From Lantana camara (lineage: Eukaryota; Streptophyta; Magnoliopsida; Lamiales; Verbenaceae): 64,000 bases of DNA. The first letter of the stretch is position 1, and every line of letters starts with the position of its first letter. This document shows, in pieces, positions 47,055-59,360 of this stretch. Location of the stretch: positions 49,195,001-49,259,000 of the forward strand of contig CM074856.1 in NCBI GenBank assembly GCA_037501455.1. The letters are read 5' to 3'. The notes under the pieces were generated by a model. The model saw nothing but the letters and a program-made list of their open reading frames with translations. It was not told the origin of the DNA and did no database searches. Made by a program: the position numbers and the translations under genes.

Positions 47055-49255
47055 GGTTGTGGTTGGTCAGAAGGGGACGTTTCTTCAGTGGGTGGTGTGG
47101 GATCACTTTGTACTTCTTCTAATTCTATGATTTTGCCTTTCTTTTCTCTAAGGAACAGTTCCTCAAGAAAAGTGGCATTTCTGGAAACAAATACCTTTTG
47201 CTCAGATTGATCATAGAAGTAATATCCTATGGATTCCTTAGGATAACTTACAAAGTAGCATAAGTTAGAACGAGATTCTAACTTATCTCCCACTGTCCTC
47301 TTCACGTAAGCAGGACAACCCCAAATTCTTAAGTAAGAATAACTAGGGATTTTACCATGCCACATTTCATAGGGCGCTTTAGGGACTGACTTAGAGGGAA
47401 CTAGATTCAGAATCTTTGCTGCACTTTCTAGGGCATAACCCCAGAAAGAAGGTGGTAAGTCAGTGAAACTCATCATGGAACGAACCATATCAAGTAGGGT
47501 TCGATTCCTTCTCTCAGAAACTCCATTAAGCTGAGGAGTTCCCGTAGGAGTCCACTGAGAGATAATCCCATTATCTTTGAGATGATTAAGGAATTCTTCA
47601 CTAAGATATTCGCCTCCTCGATCAGATCGAAGTGCTTTGATCTTGTGACCAGTTTGGTTCTCAACCTCCTTTTCAAATTCTAAGAATTTCTCAAAAGCTT
47701 CAGATTTATACTTCATTAAGTATACATAACCATATCGACTAAAGTCATCAGTAAAGGTTATGAAATACTGATGATTGTTTCTAGTGCTTACACTAAGCGG
47801 TCCACAAACATCAGTATGGATCAAATCCAAAACCTTAGTGGCACGTTCCACAGCTCCTTTAAAAGGAACTTTGGACATCTTTCCTTTGAGACAGTCATTT
47901 TCAGAGAATGATCCTAAAGTGTTTATCTTGCTAATTTTGTTCTTGGAAATGTGTCCTAATCTAGCGTGCCATAAGGGAGCTGAAACTTTGTCATCTCTCT
48001 TACGCTTCGTTTCTCGTTGTATATTCAAAACATTGATATTCTGAGTTAGATAAAGTCCATTACTTAGAGTACCGATGTGAACGGAAGAGTTGTTCCGTTT
48101 GATAAAATATTTACCATTCTTAATATAAGTTTCATAACCTTCACAATCTAAAATTGGAACTGAAATTATATTACGAATAATGCTCGGTACATAAAGGACT
48201 TTATTTAAGACTAACTCAAAACTACCTAAATCTAATCTAATTGTGCCTAAAGCTCGAGCTTCAACGTTTGAGCCATCGCCGATCTTCAAGACACATTCTC
48301 CTTCTTTGAGTCGTTGGACTTCACTTAGTATCTGTACATCATTATAGATATGAGTTCCACAACCGGTATCAAGTACCCAAGAACTAGAATTAATAGAAAG
48401 ATTTACTTCAATGAGAAAGATACCTTTCTTTAGAGTAGCCTTGTACTCTGGGCAGTTTCTTCTCCAATGTCCCGCTTTGCCATAATGGAAGCGAACATCC
48501 TCTTTCTGATCATGCTTCTTCTTTTGGGCCTTCCCCTTCGAAACGCCACCAGTGGGCCTGAGGGGTTTCTTCTTCTTCTTTTGGGCTTTCTTGCCCTTAC
48601 CTTTAGAAGGCCCAGAAGAGGAAGATGGAGCATTCACCATCAAAACCTTATTGTCCTTCTTGATCGTGCTTTCAGCAGTCACAAGCTGACTAATCAGCTC
48701 AGCTATAGTAGCACCAGCATGATTCATATTGAAGTTAAGGACAAATGGGTTGAATGATGGTGGGAGCAAAGCTAGCAACAAATCCACTAAAAGCTCATCT
48801 TTCAGTGGCATGTCCATGGAAGCAAGTTTCTCAGTAAGGGCGAGAAACTTGAGTCCATATTCATAGACACTTGAGCCTTCCCTCATTCTTAAGTGGAACA
48901 ATTCCTTTGAAGTGTTATACCTTGTAACACGTTCATGAGGGCGGTAAAGTTGCTCTAAGTGGTCGTAAATCTCCCAAGCGAATTCCATGGCCTCATGTTG
49001 CCTTTGCAAGTCCGGAGACATGTTAGCCAACATAAGGCAATGGGCTTGGAGATTATCATCCTTCCACTTCTGAATCGCGTCCCGCTCAGCCCGAGTGGGA
49101 GCCTCCCTTTCGGGACTAGGCTCCCCTTCGAAGAGAACATATGTTCCCTTCTCAGAATCTAAAATGATTTTTAGATTCCTCAGCCAATCAAAATAGTTGG
49201 GATCAGTCAACTTGTTTGACTCGAGGATCGATACAAAAGGGTTTATGGTTGCCAT
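47055..49255 (-). pseudogene. Copia F gag, protease and integrase (5' part of split pol)
   Basis: Starts at ATG 49255 (MATINPF). The gag domain fills about the first 230 residues (FDWLRNLKI, YDHLEQLYRP, LHLRM-type region). The zinc knuckle is damaged: FHYGKAGHWRRNC has Tyr at a position where Cys is expected, and the first Cys is also missing. Protease has VLDTGCGTHI. The integrase has LWHARLGHIS (zinc finger His), HTDVCGPL, FTDDFSRYGYVY, RSDRGGEY and GVSERRNRT. The frame runs without a stop until element G begins; the last residues then come from the LTR of G. Confidence 0.93.
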
Positions 49256-51391
49256 TTCAAAACAAGTAGAGAATCACAGAATCGACGACCTAAATGGTAA
49301 AACAGAGAACTAGCGAGCATGCTGAATTATAACGATATACAAACGATAAGGTCTTTAATCTAATGTAGCTCCCACTGTTTTTCAAAGATCTATAATTCCT
49401 AAAGATCTAAGAGGAACACGTTTCCCAATGGGTACTAAGATCCTAAGCATTTTACCTCGAACCCACGACTCGCGGACATTCTAAGTAAGAACCCTAGGTA
49501 GGTACAACTTACCAATTCTAACACCTTTAGAACTCTTAGTAATTATTTTTGCATCACCTATCTTTCAATATGGACCCATGACTCGTGCGACATCCATATT
49601 TACTTAGGCGTTAAGCTAGACCCATCAATCATAAGATCATGATCAAAATATTGATCATGATCAATTAGGTAACTAAGAACTAATAAGCTCCACTAGCTAT
49701 CCCACGACTCGCGGACAATAACTAGTTTCACTTACTAAACTTAAAACCTATTGATGGAATGCTAGGAATTTAATCCAAAATTTGCATCTCGAATTAAACA
49801 CCTATTTGTTCAAAATTAGCTTAATATTTAATTGGGAATTTTCGAATCAACCGGAGAGTTTTTCGGTTCGACCTCACCAACATATATGTTATCCAATTTT
49901 ATTAGTCTTGATTAATGCAAGCACACTTAAATGCATTTCAAACAAGCACATAAACAGATAACATGTCCTAGCATGATACTAACATGTAATGATCATGGGT
50001 TCTACCTATCTTATGCATGATATGTGGGAGCCACTCCACAATCACAAGTTCTAACATACATGCCACATAAACAGTTTAAATCACATAAGGGAAAGTGGTA
50101 ACAAAATACGAGCCCTATCTCTATTACATTTTTACAATTGAGATTCCCCTCCCTAACATTTTGAGGGGTCTTCACTTATGGCCTCCTTGTTACTTGAATG
50201 TGGTCCATCTTACTCCATGGGTGCATTGTCTCCAAAATGAAAATAAAACCTCACCACCTATCTCTACTCTCAAATTACAATAAAAAAGAAAAAGACATAA
50301 AGTAATAAGGCTCAATCTTCATATTGCCCTTAGACAATTATACGGGGCATACCCCGGCCTCAAAACAGTAATATGGAAAGCCACATAATAAATCACATAA
50401 CAGTACGCACATAAGTGAGGCTCCAACCTCAATTGAAAAAACGCAACTATAGGGCTCCAACCCCAATTTAAACCATCCATGTGCATAAATTAAAACCATA
50501 CATAAGTCTAAACCCATGATCACCTAACATGCTTTTGCAAGAATTTAAATTTAGCCAATAAATTAAAATTCCCGTTTCAAGTCTTAATGACCTAAAACAC
50601 GACTTGATGCGAGTCTTGTTTATAAAAGTTTTCAATAAATCCCAAATTAGCAAAAATAAATAAAATTACAATTAATTTCTGAAAATTAATAATTTTATCA
50701 AGAATGCAATTTCCCAAAATATAAACCGTTTCTATTTCTCAAAAATCCCAATTTTATGTTTTATTCAAAAATTAAAATAAATATTCAAAAATAAAAATTT
50801 GAAAATTAAAATAAAAAAATTTGGGACTGGATTGCACGAAATACGAAAAGGTCGAATCACGAAAACGGGGCCCGTTGCCAGCGCGCACTGCGTGCGCATG
50901 CTTGCGTGCCTGCTGGGCACGTCCCTTCCGGGCGGTGCGGGCGGGTTGGGCGACTGATCCCGCACGCCTTGCGGGATCGTCGCCCAGCCTGGGCAGGACG
51001 GCGTCGATAGTCCTGGGCGGGGCGCCTAGGCGCTCCCGGAACACCTCCCGCGCGGTTACGGGAGGAGTAGGCGCACGGCCTGCGCGCCTAGAACCAGGCG
51101 CGGCCTTCGCACGCGGGGTTTCGCGTGTTCGTCGTAATCCGGGTTTTCGCTTCGTGTTTTCGTTCAAAAGAAAAACCAATCCAGGAAATCCAAAAATAGT
51201 TTATACAGTTTCAAATCTAAAATTGTTTTCAAAAATTAAATTTTGTAAAAACTAATTTTCAGAAACTTTCAGGAAAAATACAGTTTCGTAATTCAGGCTT
51301 TCTAAAAAAATTACAAATACTCACTCGCATCAAGCCTAAGAATTTCTACCAAATCCAGTATAATTGAGACGAATCAGAAACACGATTAACG
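49256..51391 (-). other. Leader of Copia F between PBS and gag
   Basis: A 2.1-kb untranslated leader, unusually long for a Copia element. It holds a word resembling acgactcgcggac three times (about 49465, 49570 degenerate, 49700) with 105-130 bp spacing, an AT-rich stretch (50600-50820) and the GC-rich block at 50871-51130. No coding frame is credible. Confidence 0.7.
50871..51130. other. GC-rich, hairpin-forming block in the Copia F leader
   Basis: About 260 bases of very high G+C in AT-rich surroundings. The best structure is at 50947-50986, where TGGGCGAC and GATCCCGC pair with GCGGGATC and GTCGCCCA: 16 pairs, one bulged T, 7-nt loop. Other local inverted repeats include gcgcactgcgtgcgc and gcgcctaggcgc. 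Open frames across it on both strands are by-products of the composition. Confidence 0.8.
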
Positions 51392-51410
51392 AGGTGGCTC
51401 TGATACCACT
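51392..51410 (-). other. Primer-binding site of Copia F
   Basis: On the minus strand the LTR end is followed by AG and then TGGTATCAGAGCCACC, the initiator methionine tRNA site. Confidence 0.93.
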
Positions 51411-53351
51411 TGTTGGAAAACACGAATCAAAAAGCAGCGGAATTTAAAAATTTTTTCCAACAAAAGGATCTTGGACTCGCAATCGAGTATCCAAATTCGT
51501 AGAGTTAGAAAACTTACTTTTCATTTATTCCTTCTTGAAGCGTTTCAAGCCACCCAAGAACGCTCTTCTCGCGGCTTGATCCCCTCTCCTTGGTAAAGCT
51601 CGAATCTTCAAACTTCTAACTTGAAGCTCTCTAGAGATAGTCCACCAACTTGATCACAATCTAACTAGTAAGGAAGCTAGTTCTCTAGTTAGTGTTTAGG
51701 CTTAACCTAGGGTTTATTTGATCTTGGAGAAAGGAAGGTGTTCAACATATGAACCAAAAGAATTGCCAATTAGCTCTAAAGGGGAGCTTGAGCTCCCCTA
51801 TATATAGATAAGGGAGAGGGACGCCGAACCCAATCCTTGTTGGGCTAGGATTTGGTCCCTCTCTCTCCTATTACTTGATCATCAAGTATTTTCCAACTTT
51901 GACTTTGAATTCTAATTCAAATCAACTTTAAGAGAGCTAAAAATATCCAAACTATTTTTGGATAATTTTATACTTTATTTATTTTAAACAAATAACTTAT
52001 TTTATCTAATTAATTAATTCATAATTAATTAACTAGATTATTTTTCTCCAAAATTAGACTTTCTTTTTAATTCAAAATTAAACCAAAGTCTATTAAATAA
52101 TTAACACATTTAATTATTTAACATATATATATACAATATATATATTTATACACGTGTGGGACACGTGTCACTCACGTGACCCACACGTGTGGTTTCACAC
52201 GTGTGGAACCCTCTTGGCCCGATTAACTCGTTTAATCATTTTCAAGCCTCAACTCATGTAACCAAGTTGTTGTGTGTGACCCTCTAGGTTCTCAATTCAA
52301 TTAGCAGTGACCCTAATTAATTAATTCACTAATTAATTAATCAGTCCACAGATTAAACGACCATAGTCTAGCAACAGGTGTTTAACCCCTAGCTGAATTG
52401 GAATGTTCGGATTCGACATAACCTTTAAGTCATTGATTAATGTGAGATACAATCCTCCTACTTACTATCTCTCAACCAAGATCTAGGGTAAGGGAATAAT
52501 CAGAACCCTAATAATCCGGTCTTAAAGCTAAGTGCATTTCATATCCATTTGATCTCAATCCAAGAAACCCTTTTCTTCATGTCTTGATCTACTGCCTTGG
52601 CCAAGGACTCCATATGGTATATAAATGACTTACACAATAAGAGATCACCTTGCATATGCAAGTGTAGGTCCTTTCTTGATTCTCATTCACTTTCATGAAT
52701 CACTTGTGCAGCCCCAACATAAGCCTTGAATCAGTTGTCTAAGGCGACACCCTTTAAAGCTTATACCTAAGACTACAGAGTTAACTCATAAAGTGACAAG
52801 GAACCTCAAGTCTAAGGATCAATTAATCACATCAATGACTCGTGAGATATTTCCTAATCTGGAAGTTTCTATTTCCTCAAATAGAAACTTCCTTTCCCAT
52901 TTAGGAATGTTCTCACACGGGGTACCTCAGTGAACTTACTTATTGAAGTAAGCACCCTCATGTATCACGCACGTATCAACTATACACTTTGCACCTCCAT
53001 GAAACAATGTGGTCCTTCTTAAGGGCGTGATCCCATAAGCAAGCCTTAGAGGAGTCAGGTTGACACTCCCACTGTTTGTAGGACTCATCGGCTTGGAGTA
53101 TTTTACTAATCATGACTTATGTGATATAGGGCTCGTTTCATGAACCATTTCACCTAAATGGTAGAGTCCTAAAGTCATCAGGATTAGGGGAGTTCTCATA
53201 CATGCACAGATAAAGTAAACGCATACCAAACAAGAGCATATAAAGAAGTGTTGCCTCAATTCGTTATTTCATTCAAAGATTATCTGTGATTACAATAAGG
53301 AAAAGCACAAAGCGGATATACAACCAGCTTTCTAGGGCACTATTCCTAACA
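51411..53351 (-). repeat. 5' LTR of Copia F (1941 bp)
   Basis: Partner of 32262-34218. On the element's strand U3 is about 1.55 kb up to the TATA box (51807-51798), leaving R-U5 of about 0.39 kb. Just after the TATA box comes a perfect inverted repeat AGGGGAGCT-CA-AGCTCCCCT (51780-51799). Confidence 0.95.
51798..51807 (-). promoter_or_regulatory. TATA box of Copia F with adjacent inverted repeat
   Basis: CTATATATAG, followed on the element's strand by a 9-bp inverted repeat with 2-nt spacer at 51780-51799. The same pair is in the 3' LTR at 32631-32658. The inverted repeat would lie near the RNA start. Confidence 0.65.
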
Positions 53352-53356
53352 GAGGC

Positions 53357-54230
53357 ATGGGAGTCGACTCATGGCACAACCATGCCTTGGAAGGAAAGCC
53401 AACGACCAAGATTCAAGATAGCAAACTGAAGTCCAAGGGATCCAAATTATAGAAAAGAGAATAAGACCAAACACACATTCGAGAGTCGGGTTTTGAATTG
53501 GAGTGTTCTTGAAGGGCGAAATCAATCTCGGGATTAAAGATCGGATGAGTACTGAAGAATTGAGACGCATCGGGAATCCTAAGTGGGACATCAAGAATAA
53601 AAGAACTTCAACAAAGATTCCGACATCGGACAAATCATCGTAATGAAATAAGACTCTGACTTCGGTGAATGGTACTTTAAACATACTTATCACGTGCATC
53701 ATGCATTTTAGTTTTGGTTCGTGTTTGTTGTTCTGTTGTTTGCTTATTGCCCTACGGGGTAGTTTGGAGTGCCTCGAGAGTGACGTTTCGGTAAGATGAG
53801 GGTCATGCTTTGCAACAACCCAACAAGCCTCTTGAAGATTTTGATTGGGTAAGAAGAGGGTCCGGATGTTAGACACTTCAAACCTTAGATCGTTGACAAG
53901 AAAGGAGATTCAGTTTGAGCTTGGTTGTGTAAGCGGCGTTAGTCCGTTAGCAATGCCCTTCGAGTGAATGCCGAGCTCGAGAGTTAACTCAAATGAACTC
54001 AAACGGTGAGAGCTGAATCTACTTTATACCCTCTTTATCATGCGAGTCGATCGAGCATTTCAAGTGACCGGATCGATTTGGAGACTCAAACCCCTTGTGC
54101 TTGAAGACCTTACCGGACTAACCCTTGTCGAGACTTCATGAACCTCGAACTTGGGGGAATACAGAAAGTTGTTCGAGCTTGAAACTCGAGCAGGCGAACC
54201 TGGGGACCAGGTTCTCTTAAAGGGTGAGAT
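53357..54230 (+). other. 3' internal region of element C, non-coding, ending in a polypurine tract
   Basis: Continuation of the C interior after Copia F. No recognisable domain in any frame. From 53764 it matches 10812-11294. It ends with cttaaagggtgagat (54216-54230) before the LTR. Confidence 0.8.
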
Positions 54231-57200
54231 TGTGACACCCCGTCTTCTCGGTAATCCAGGTATGACGTCACGAGTGAGTCTTATTACGTAATTTAATTGT
54301 TTTAATTGTATTTAAGTGACATCGCATGCCTAACGTGCCTATATGAATTATAATTTAAGTTATTCTTTGCCTTAGAACTTGTTTATTACTTGTCTAGGCT
54401 CAAAAGTTCATTTATTTGAAGATTAGGAACCTAACCGGGATTAGGGTTTATGAGCCGTTTCTTGGCTAACTGAGCTTGGGGATTCGAATTCGAATTCCGA
54501 CCCCACCTTGGATTTGATTCGACGATTCGGGTCCGATGGAACTAGCCTCGCCTTTTTCTGAAGCCGTTTGACCTTTCTACCGTTTTAATTTCTAATCGTT
54601 TGAACCGAACACGTCGTGACCCAAACCGAATCGGTCTTCCTGGCTTATATGGACCTAACCAGCTTCCCTCTCCCTCATTTGCTTCAACTCGTCCCCAAGG
54701 AAGAAAATGAGAGAAGAATTGGCACTATTCACTCTCGAACTTTGAGCTCGAGTTTCGGCTTCCTCGCTCTCCCGATTGACGATCCAAGGTAAGCAGTGTG
54801 TTCCTCTCTTCGAGTACTTCATTTCCTTCCGATTGTATTTCGTTTATTTTGCCCGAATCCATGCTTTTGTGAAATATGTGAATAGTGTTAAATTTGGGAT
54901 TCGATATGTTTAAGCTCGTTTCGTGAGCTCTTACTTGTAAATATGTGATCTACGTGTTATACTTGACTTGTGGTATGATTTTTGGGTGATTCGGGGTTGT
55001 GGTTTTGGGAGGTGTGTGTGTGTTTGTTGAGCGTTGTCCACCATTAATGGCGGACTTGGAGCTGCTCTCGGGGGGATGACATGCCCGTGTCGCCCCCCAC
55101 GCCTTGCGAGTGACACGTCCGTGTATGTTGGTGTTGGCGCGTCTGACCCCAGACACTCCCGTGTCCCCTTTTGTTCTTGAGGGAGACACAGGCTCTTTTG
55201 CTGGACGTCTGTACTGAGACACGCCCGTATCTCAATTTCTTCTTGGAGGGTGACACGCCTTCTATGTGAGTTTTTGTGTATTGTTTTCTTCGGTTTTGTT
55301 TTGTATGCTCGTTATACGCTTTTATCCCTCCCCGATTATGATCCTAACTTGATTTAAGTTATGTTATGAATGTGAATTCATGTGATAAGATGTGTTATGT
55401 GATTGTATGAATTGACTTTTGGGTACTAAAAGGTGTGATGGGTTCTTAAATGATTACGTGCCCTTACTTGCATTAATTGTGCATATGAACATGCTTTAAT
55501 ATGTTTTATGCATACGTTAAGTTAGGATATGCCTTCATTTGCACAAAATTGATTTGAACATGAACCTTGCCTGTGTATTTGCATCTCTTAAGTGTCAATG
55601 CATATGTCGTGCGTCTATGTGATTCATCTTTGAGTTTAAGTCCTGTTTTGTGTCTTCAGTTTGTTCAGGTACACCCGGGGTGGTGTCCCGTTGGCCGTGT
55701 TGATCCCGGGGTGGATCATCCTTCACGTTCGGTTTCCGTTGGTATAAGGTGAGGTTAGGTTATAGTTAAACCCTAACGAAATGTGCTCATTTTCTATGCA
55801 TGCAAACTATAACCTTAAGTATAAGTAAATACGTACGAAATATGTAAGTTTATGGCTTTGATTAGCCTTTGCAAGTATGATATGCTATGTACAAGCTTAT
55901 GTACGCTTGTTTCGATTTGATTCTGTTTGTTCTGTATTGCAACATTTAAACCACGCTTCAAACCGTGTGCCTCTTATGAGCCGAGAGATACGAGTTAAGG
56001 ATTTAACACGGAGAGGTATGAATAGCGTGGTTGTTGCAAGGTAAGGTATGGTACATAAGTTAATGTCTGATATTGTTAATGCTAATGTTGCGGGTATGAC
56101 ACGTAATGAATGGAATGGAATGTAATGTTAATGTTGGGCCCCGGAGCCTACAAGTCAGGACGCCCGGGATGGGAGCAGGCTGTCGGGTTAAGTATGAGTG
56201 TAGTCTCCACTTTGATAGGACTAACCCAGAACCCGCCAGGAGGTTTGGTTGGGAACTGGGACCCTGAGGGTTGAGTGTGCGCGCTCCCCTCTTCCATAAT
56301 GGATGGTTAAGGTCGCGCAACCCTTCCATCGCTGGAGAAGGAGGTTAATGTGTAAGTATGTTATTTGTTTAATTTGTCTTGTTTTGTATGATTAGTCGGA
56401 GGAGCCAGTATGGGATTAGGTTCTCGTACCCGTCGAGTTTGTATGTATGCTCTGTTAAAGTTCGTGAAACAGCGGTAGACTTATAATTAAATTAAAATAT
56501 GAATCATTTGGAATTATAAGCTAAGATATGTTTTGATTTGTTAAGTTTTGTTAAAATTTGATACATAAGATACGTGAGAATTGGTTAAGTTAAGTTTTGT
56601 TCTGTTTTGTTTTGAAACTCCTATATGTATGTATCATGGGCAAATGTTTTAGTGTGTAAAAACTATCCCTGAGTTCACGAAAATTGTATGTTATACGTGC
56701 TTTCCTCTATACGTACGTAGCGTGTGTGGATAGCCCCTCACTCAGTCCGTGTGACTGACCCCTCTCCCCTTTGTTTTTTTTAGTGTGCAGGTGTTTGTCT
56801 TGGAGTTCGAGCTAGGCGGCGTGTGTCGAGTCCTTAGACTCTTTCGTGTCCTTTGTTCTTTTGGGTCTGTTGCACTTCATTTGATTTAAATTTTGTATAA
56901 GTATGTTAGTATGATTATGTAAGCATTGTTTATTTATGTATTATGATTTCGGGACAGGCTTCTAGGGACAAATTTGAACCCATTTGCATTTATGATTTAT
57001 GTTTTATTCAGGATTAGGTATTTATGCTAGTTGAACCCGTTGCCTGCTGCTTGTGCTTTAATTTGGGATTGATTGGTTCGCTTCCGCATACGCATTTGTT
57101 TTATGTTTTGTTGAGTTGTAGGGTTTACGTTCCACCTAGCTTAGGTGTGTGATTGTCTGTCTCCCAATCGCCTCTGCTTGATTCATGTACGGGGTTTTCC

Positions 57201-57263
57201 ATCTCGTATGTGAATTGGGTTTAGATGCGAGCGATGTTGTGACCCACCGTGCGGGGTGCTACA
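54231..57263 (+). repeat. Right (3') LTR of element C, uninterrupted (3033 bp)
   Basis: TGTGACACCCCG to GGGTGCTACA. It provides the pre-insertion sequence for solo LTR D, the CACTA element and element E. Predicted splice-like sites are donor CCAAG|GTAAGC at 54788/54789, acceptor TTGTTCAG at 55668, an 80-nt middle exon 55669-55748, donor ATAAG|GTGAGG at 55748/55749, and acceptor TAGTGTGCAG at 56790 behind a strong pyrimidine stretch (cctctcccctttg and a T8 run). Confidence 0.93.
55079..55260. repeat. Degenerate palindrome array in the right LTR of C
   Basis: acatgcccgtgt, acacgtccgtgt, acactcccgtgt and acacgcccgtat at intervals of 30-70 bases, with a last half unit near 55251. All lie within the predicted first intron (54789-55668). 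Confidence 0.75.
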
Positions 57264-57968
57264 ATGTTTGTTTTGTTTTAAACAAATTTGATTATCATTC
57301 TTATTTTATTTTCTGATTTTGATTTTTTGTTTATTTCAAAGTAATTTGTTGGTTCCAATAAGACCTTAATTTATGGAATTTGGATAAAATTAAAGAAAAT
57401 TTAAAAAAATAAAAGGAGAATGTGATGGAGCAATTTCATTTTGTCATTTTATTTTGTGAAGAATAATATTAAAATATTATTTAGATTAAAAAAACAAAAG
57501 AAAATTTTTAAGGCAAATAATATGTAAATATATTGTAATATTTCCATATGTATTTATAGTATAAACTAATTACTTTTATGTACTTATAGTAGTTTTTCAG
57601 ACATTATTTTATATATCCTCTGTATATGTATATCATCGACTATTTTCACACATTAATACATTTTCAATATGTTTAAAAATTAAAGCTGAATTTTCAAGTA
57701 ATACTATTATGAATTATTATGTAAGATCACACATTAATATGAGTTGCATTTTATATTTGTTTCTAAAATTTCTTTACTTTTAGATTTAATAATATAAGTT
57801 TTAACTTTGGATTTGTATAGTATTTATACTTTTTTATACTTTGGATCATTACAAATATTTATATACTATTAATTATTTTGTTCAACGGATGTAATTTATA
57901 CTAGTATATATATGGGGTCATATATATATGACCATATGCTAGAGGAGGGGCACGAATTATTAAACGGT
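57264..57968. other. AT-rich spacer, no gene seen
   Basis: A/T-rich sequence between the C element and the next MITE. Nothing recognisable. Confidence 0.6.
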
Positions 57969-58742
57969 TGACAAAAATGCAAATTTGGTCCTGTAAGTTT
58001 GCAATTTTGGTAATTTAGTCCTGTTCGTTTCAAAATTTGCAATTAAATCTTGTAAGTTTGTAATTTTGGTAATTTTGATCCTGTTTGTTTCGAAATTTGC
58101 AATTAAATTCTGTAAGTTCTAAATTTTTGCAATTTATGTCCGATTTTCTCAAAAAAAATTATTAGTTCTCGGAATTGGCCACGTGGCTCATTTCTTTGCT
58201 GACTTGACGGGATGACATGACAAAAATATCTGGCTTGTATAAAAAAATTATTAGACATGTGGCGTATCTAATATAAAAATTTAAATAAAAAAATATAATT
58301 ATATTTAAACAAAAATATCATTTCGTCCAACGGAGCCTATAAGAAGGTGATTCGCTTGGACAGCTGATTCATTTTAATAGAAAAGAATATCCAAACCAAC
58401 CTAGCTAGCTATTCAATCTCAGAGATCTTATCGGCCGACAAACCGAAGACGGACAACTACCATCCCATGAAGATCTCTACATACTTTTTCTAATTTCAAA
58501 CAAGTGGGATCTTCCGATTTGCGTACGTAAAAGCAACTCAAACAAAGAAGAGAGTGTATCTCGGTATAAATTCAGTCACGGCTCGCACCGTTTGAATTCG
58601 GTTATAAATTGCAAAATTTTAGAACTTACAGGACTTAGTTGCAAATTTTGAAACGGATAGGACCAAAATTGCCAAAATTACTAATTTACAGGACTAAATT
58701 GCAAAAATTAAAAACTTATAGGACCAAACTTGCATTTTTGCC
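57969..58742. mobile_element. Mutator-like MITE with long terminal inverted repeats
   Basis: The 774-bp element has arms of about 135-170 bp (aaaatgcaaatttggtcctgt on the left, its inverted form ending ttgcatttttgcc on the right). Each arm is built of repeats of an aaatttgcaattaa...gtaagtttg block. The flanks ttaaacggt (57960-57968) and ttaaagggt (58743-58751) form a 9-bp duplication with one mismatch, as expected for Mutator-like elements. No transposase. Confidence 0.88.
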
Positions 58743-58747
58743 TTAAA

Positions 58748-59268
58748 GGGTTAATTACATTATTCAATTCAAAGTACCACTTTTTTTTGCACTTTTTTAC
58801 CTCAAGTACTTTCTAGTGCTATCAATTGCTACCTGAAGTATGACAAATATGGCAGTTTAGAACTTAAAGTATTGTTTTTGGCCATTTTAGAAACAATTCT
58901 GGACACTTTTCACCAAAAAAATTTGATCTTTTAATCATAGGATTTGATCTTAATTTGCATCTTTCCTAATTTTATCTTTATAAACTTATTTTTTGAGTGA
59001 AAAGTGTTGTTACCTTTTTTCACTGAAAAATAGATCTTTTAATAGTAGGATTTGATCTTAATTTGCATATGTCCTAATTTTATCTCTATAAACTTATTTT
59101 TTGGGTGAGAAGTATTATTAAGAAAGAAATATTAAAATAGCCGGAAAAATATTTCAGGTATTAAACTACAATACTTGAGGTAGCAATCGGTAATATTAGA
59201 AAGTTGAAGTAGCAAAATGAAAAAAAAAAAAAAAAAGCAATATTTTGATTGAAAAATGTAATTAACCC
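58748..59268. mobile_element. Foldback MITE with ggttaattacatt ends
   Basis: Left end gggttaattacattattcaa pairs with right end ttgaaaaatgtaattaaccc; the arms continue with ctacctgaagtat versus atacttgaggtagcaa. The centre holds two direct copies of a text containing ggatttgatcttaatttgcat (58930 and 59047). Its left end overlaps the duplication of the preceding element. Own target duplication not resolved. Confidence 0.75.
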
Positions 59269-59360
59269 ACTATTAAAGTCATTAATGCAATTTAAACCTA
59301 CCAAACACCACCTTGGAAACATCAAACAAGGCCGGAAAAACCAGGTATATATATATGTAG

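Larger units (their letters stand above)
32262..53351 (-). mobile_element. Element F: Ty1/Copia retrotransposon, split by element G
   Basis: LTRs run TGTTGGAAAAC ... CCTAACA on the plus strand (the LTR ends are TGTT ... AACA in both readings). A perfect 5-bp duplication gaggc flanks the element (32257-32261 and 53352-53356). On the minus strand the order is 5' LTR 53351-51411, PBS, a leader of more than 2 kb, gag-protease-integrase (49255-47055), element G, then reverse transcriptase and RNase H (35932-34235), polypurine tract and 3' LTR. The integrase-before-RT order defines Copia. Neither coding part shows a stop before the insertion point. Copia lineage not assigned. Confidence 0.95.
10812..57263 (+). 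mobile_element. Element C: tandem, coding-poor Tekay-like LTR element (LARD type), heavily nested
   Basis: The order is 3' internal end (10812-11294), LTR (11295-30929, interrupted), PBS and internal region (30930-54230, interrupted by Copia F), then a second LTR (54231-57263). The stretch 10812-11294 matches 53764-54230, so the left LTR is both the 3' LTR of a truncated upstream copy and the 5' LTR of the next: a tandem made by recombination. Without inserts the internal region is only about 2.2 kb and has no gag or pol domains. A start codon at the gag position (atgtcgccg, 31200) runs into a stop after nine codons. The region after the PBS resembles that of Tekay elements E and G. LTRs of 3 kb with a non-coding core fit the LARD class. 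Confidence 0.82.

Noticed and set aside
50772..51255. Overlapping open frames of 135-144 codons on both strands
   Set aside because: They follow from the high G+C of the leader block; Arg/Ala-rich composition and no domain.
53346..53876. 176-codon open frame on the minus strand
   Set aside because: It lies in the non-coding core of element C, lacks any known domain, and part of it is broken in the copy at 10812-11055.
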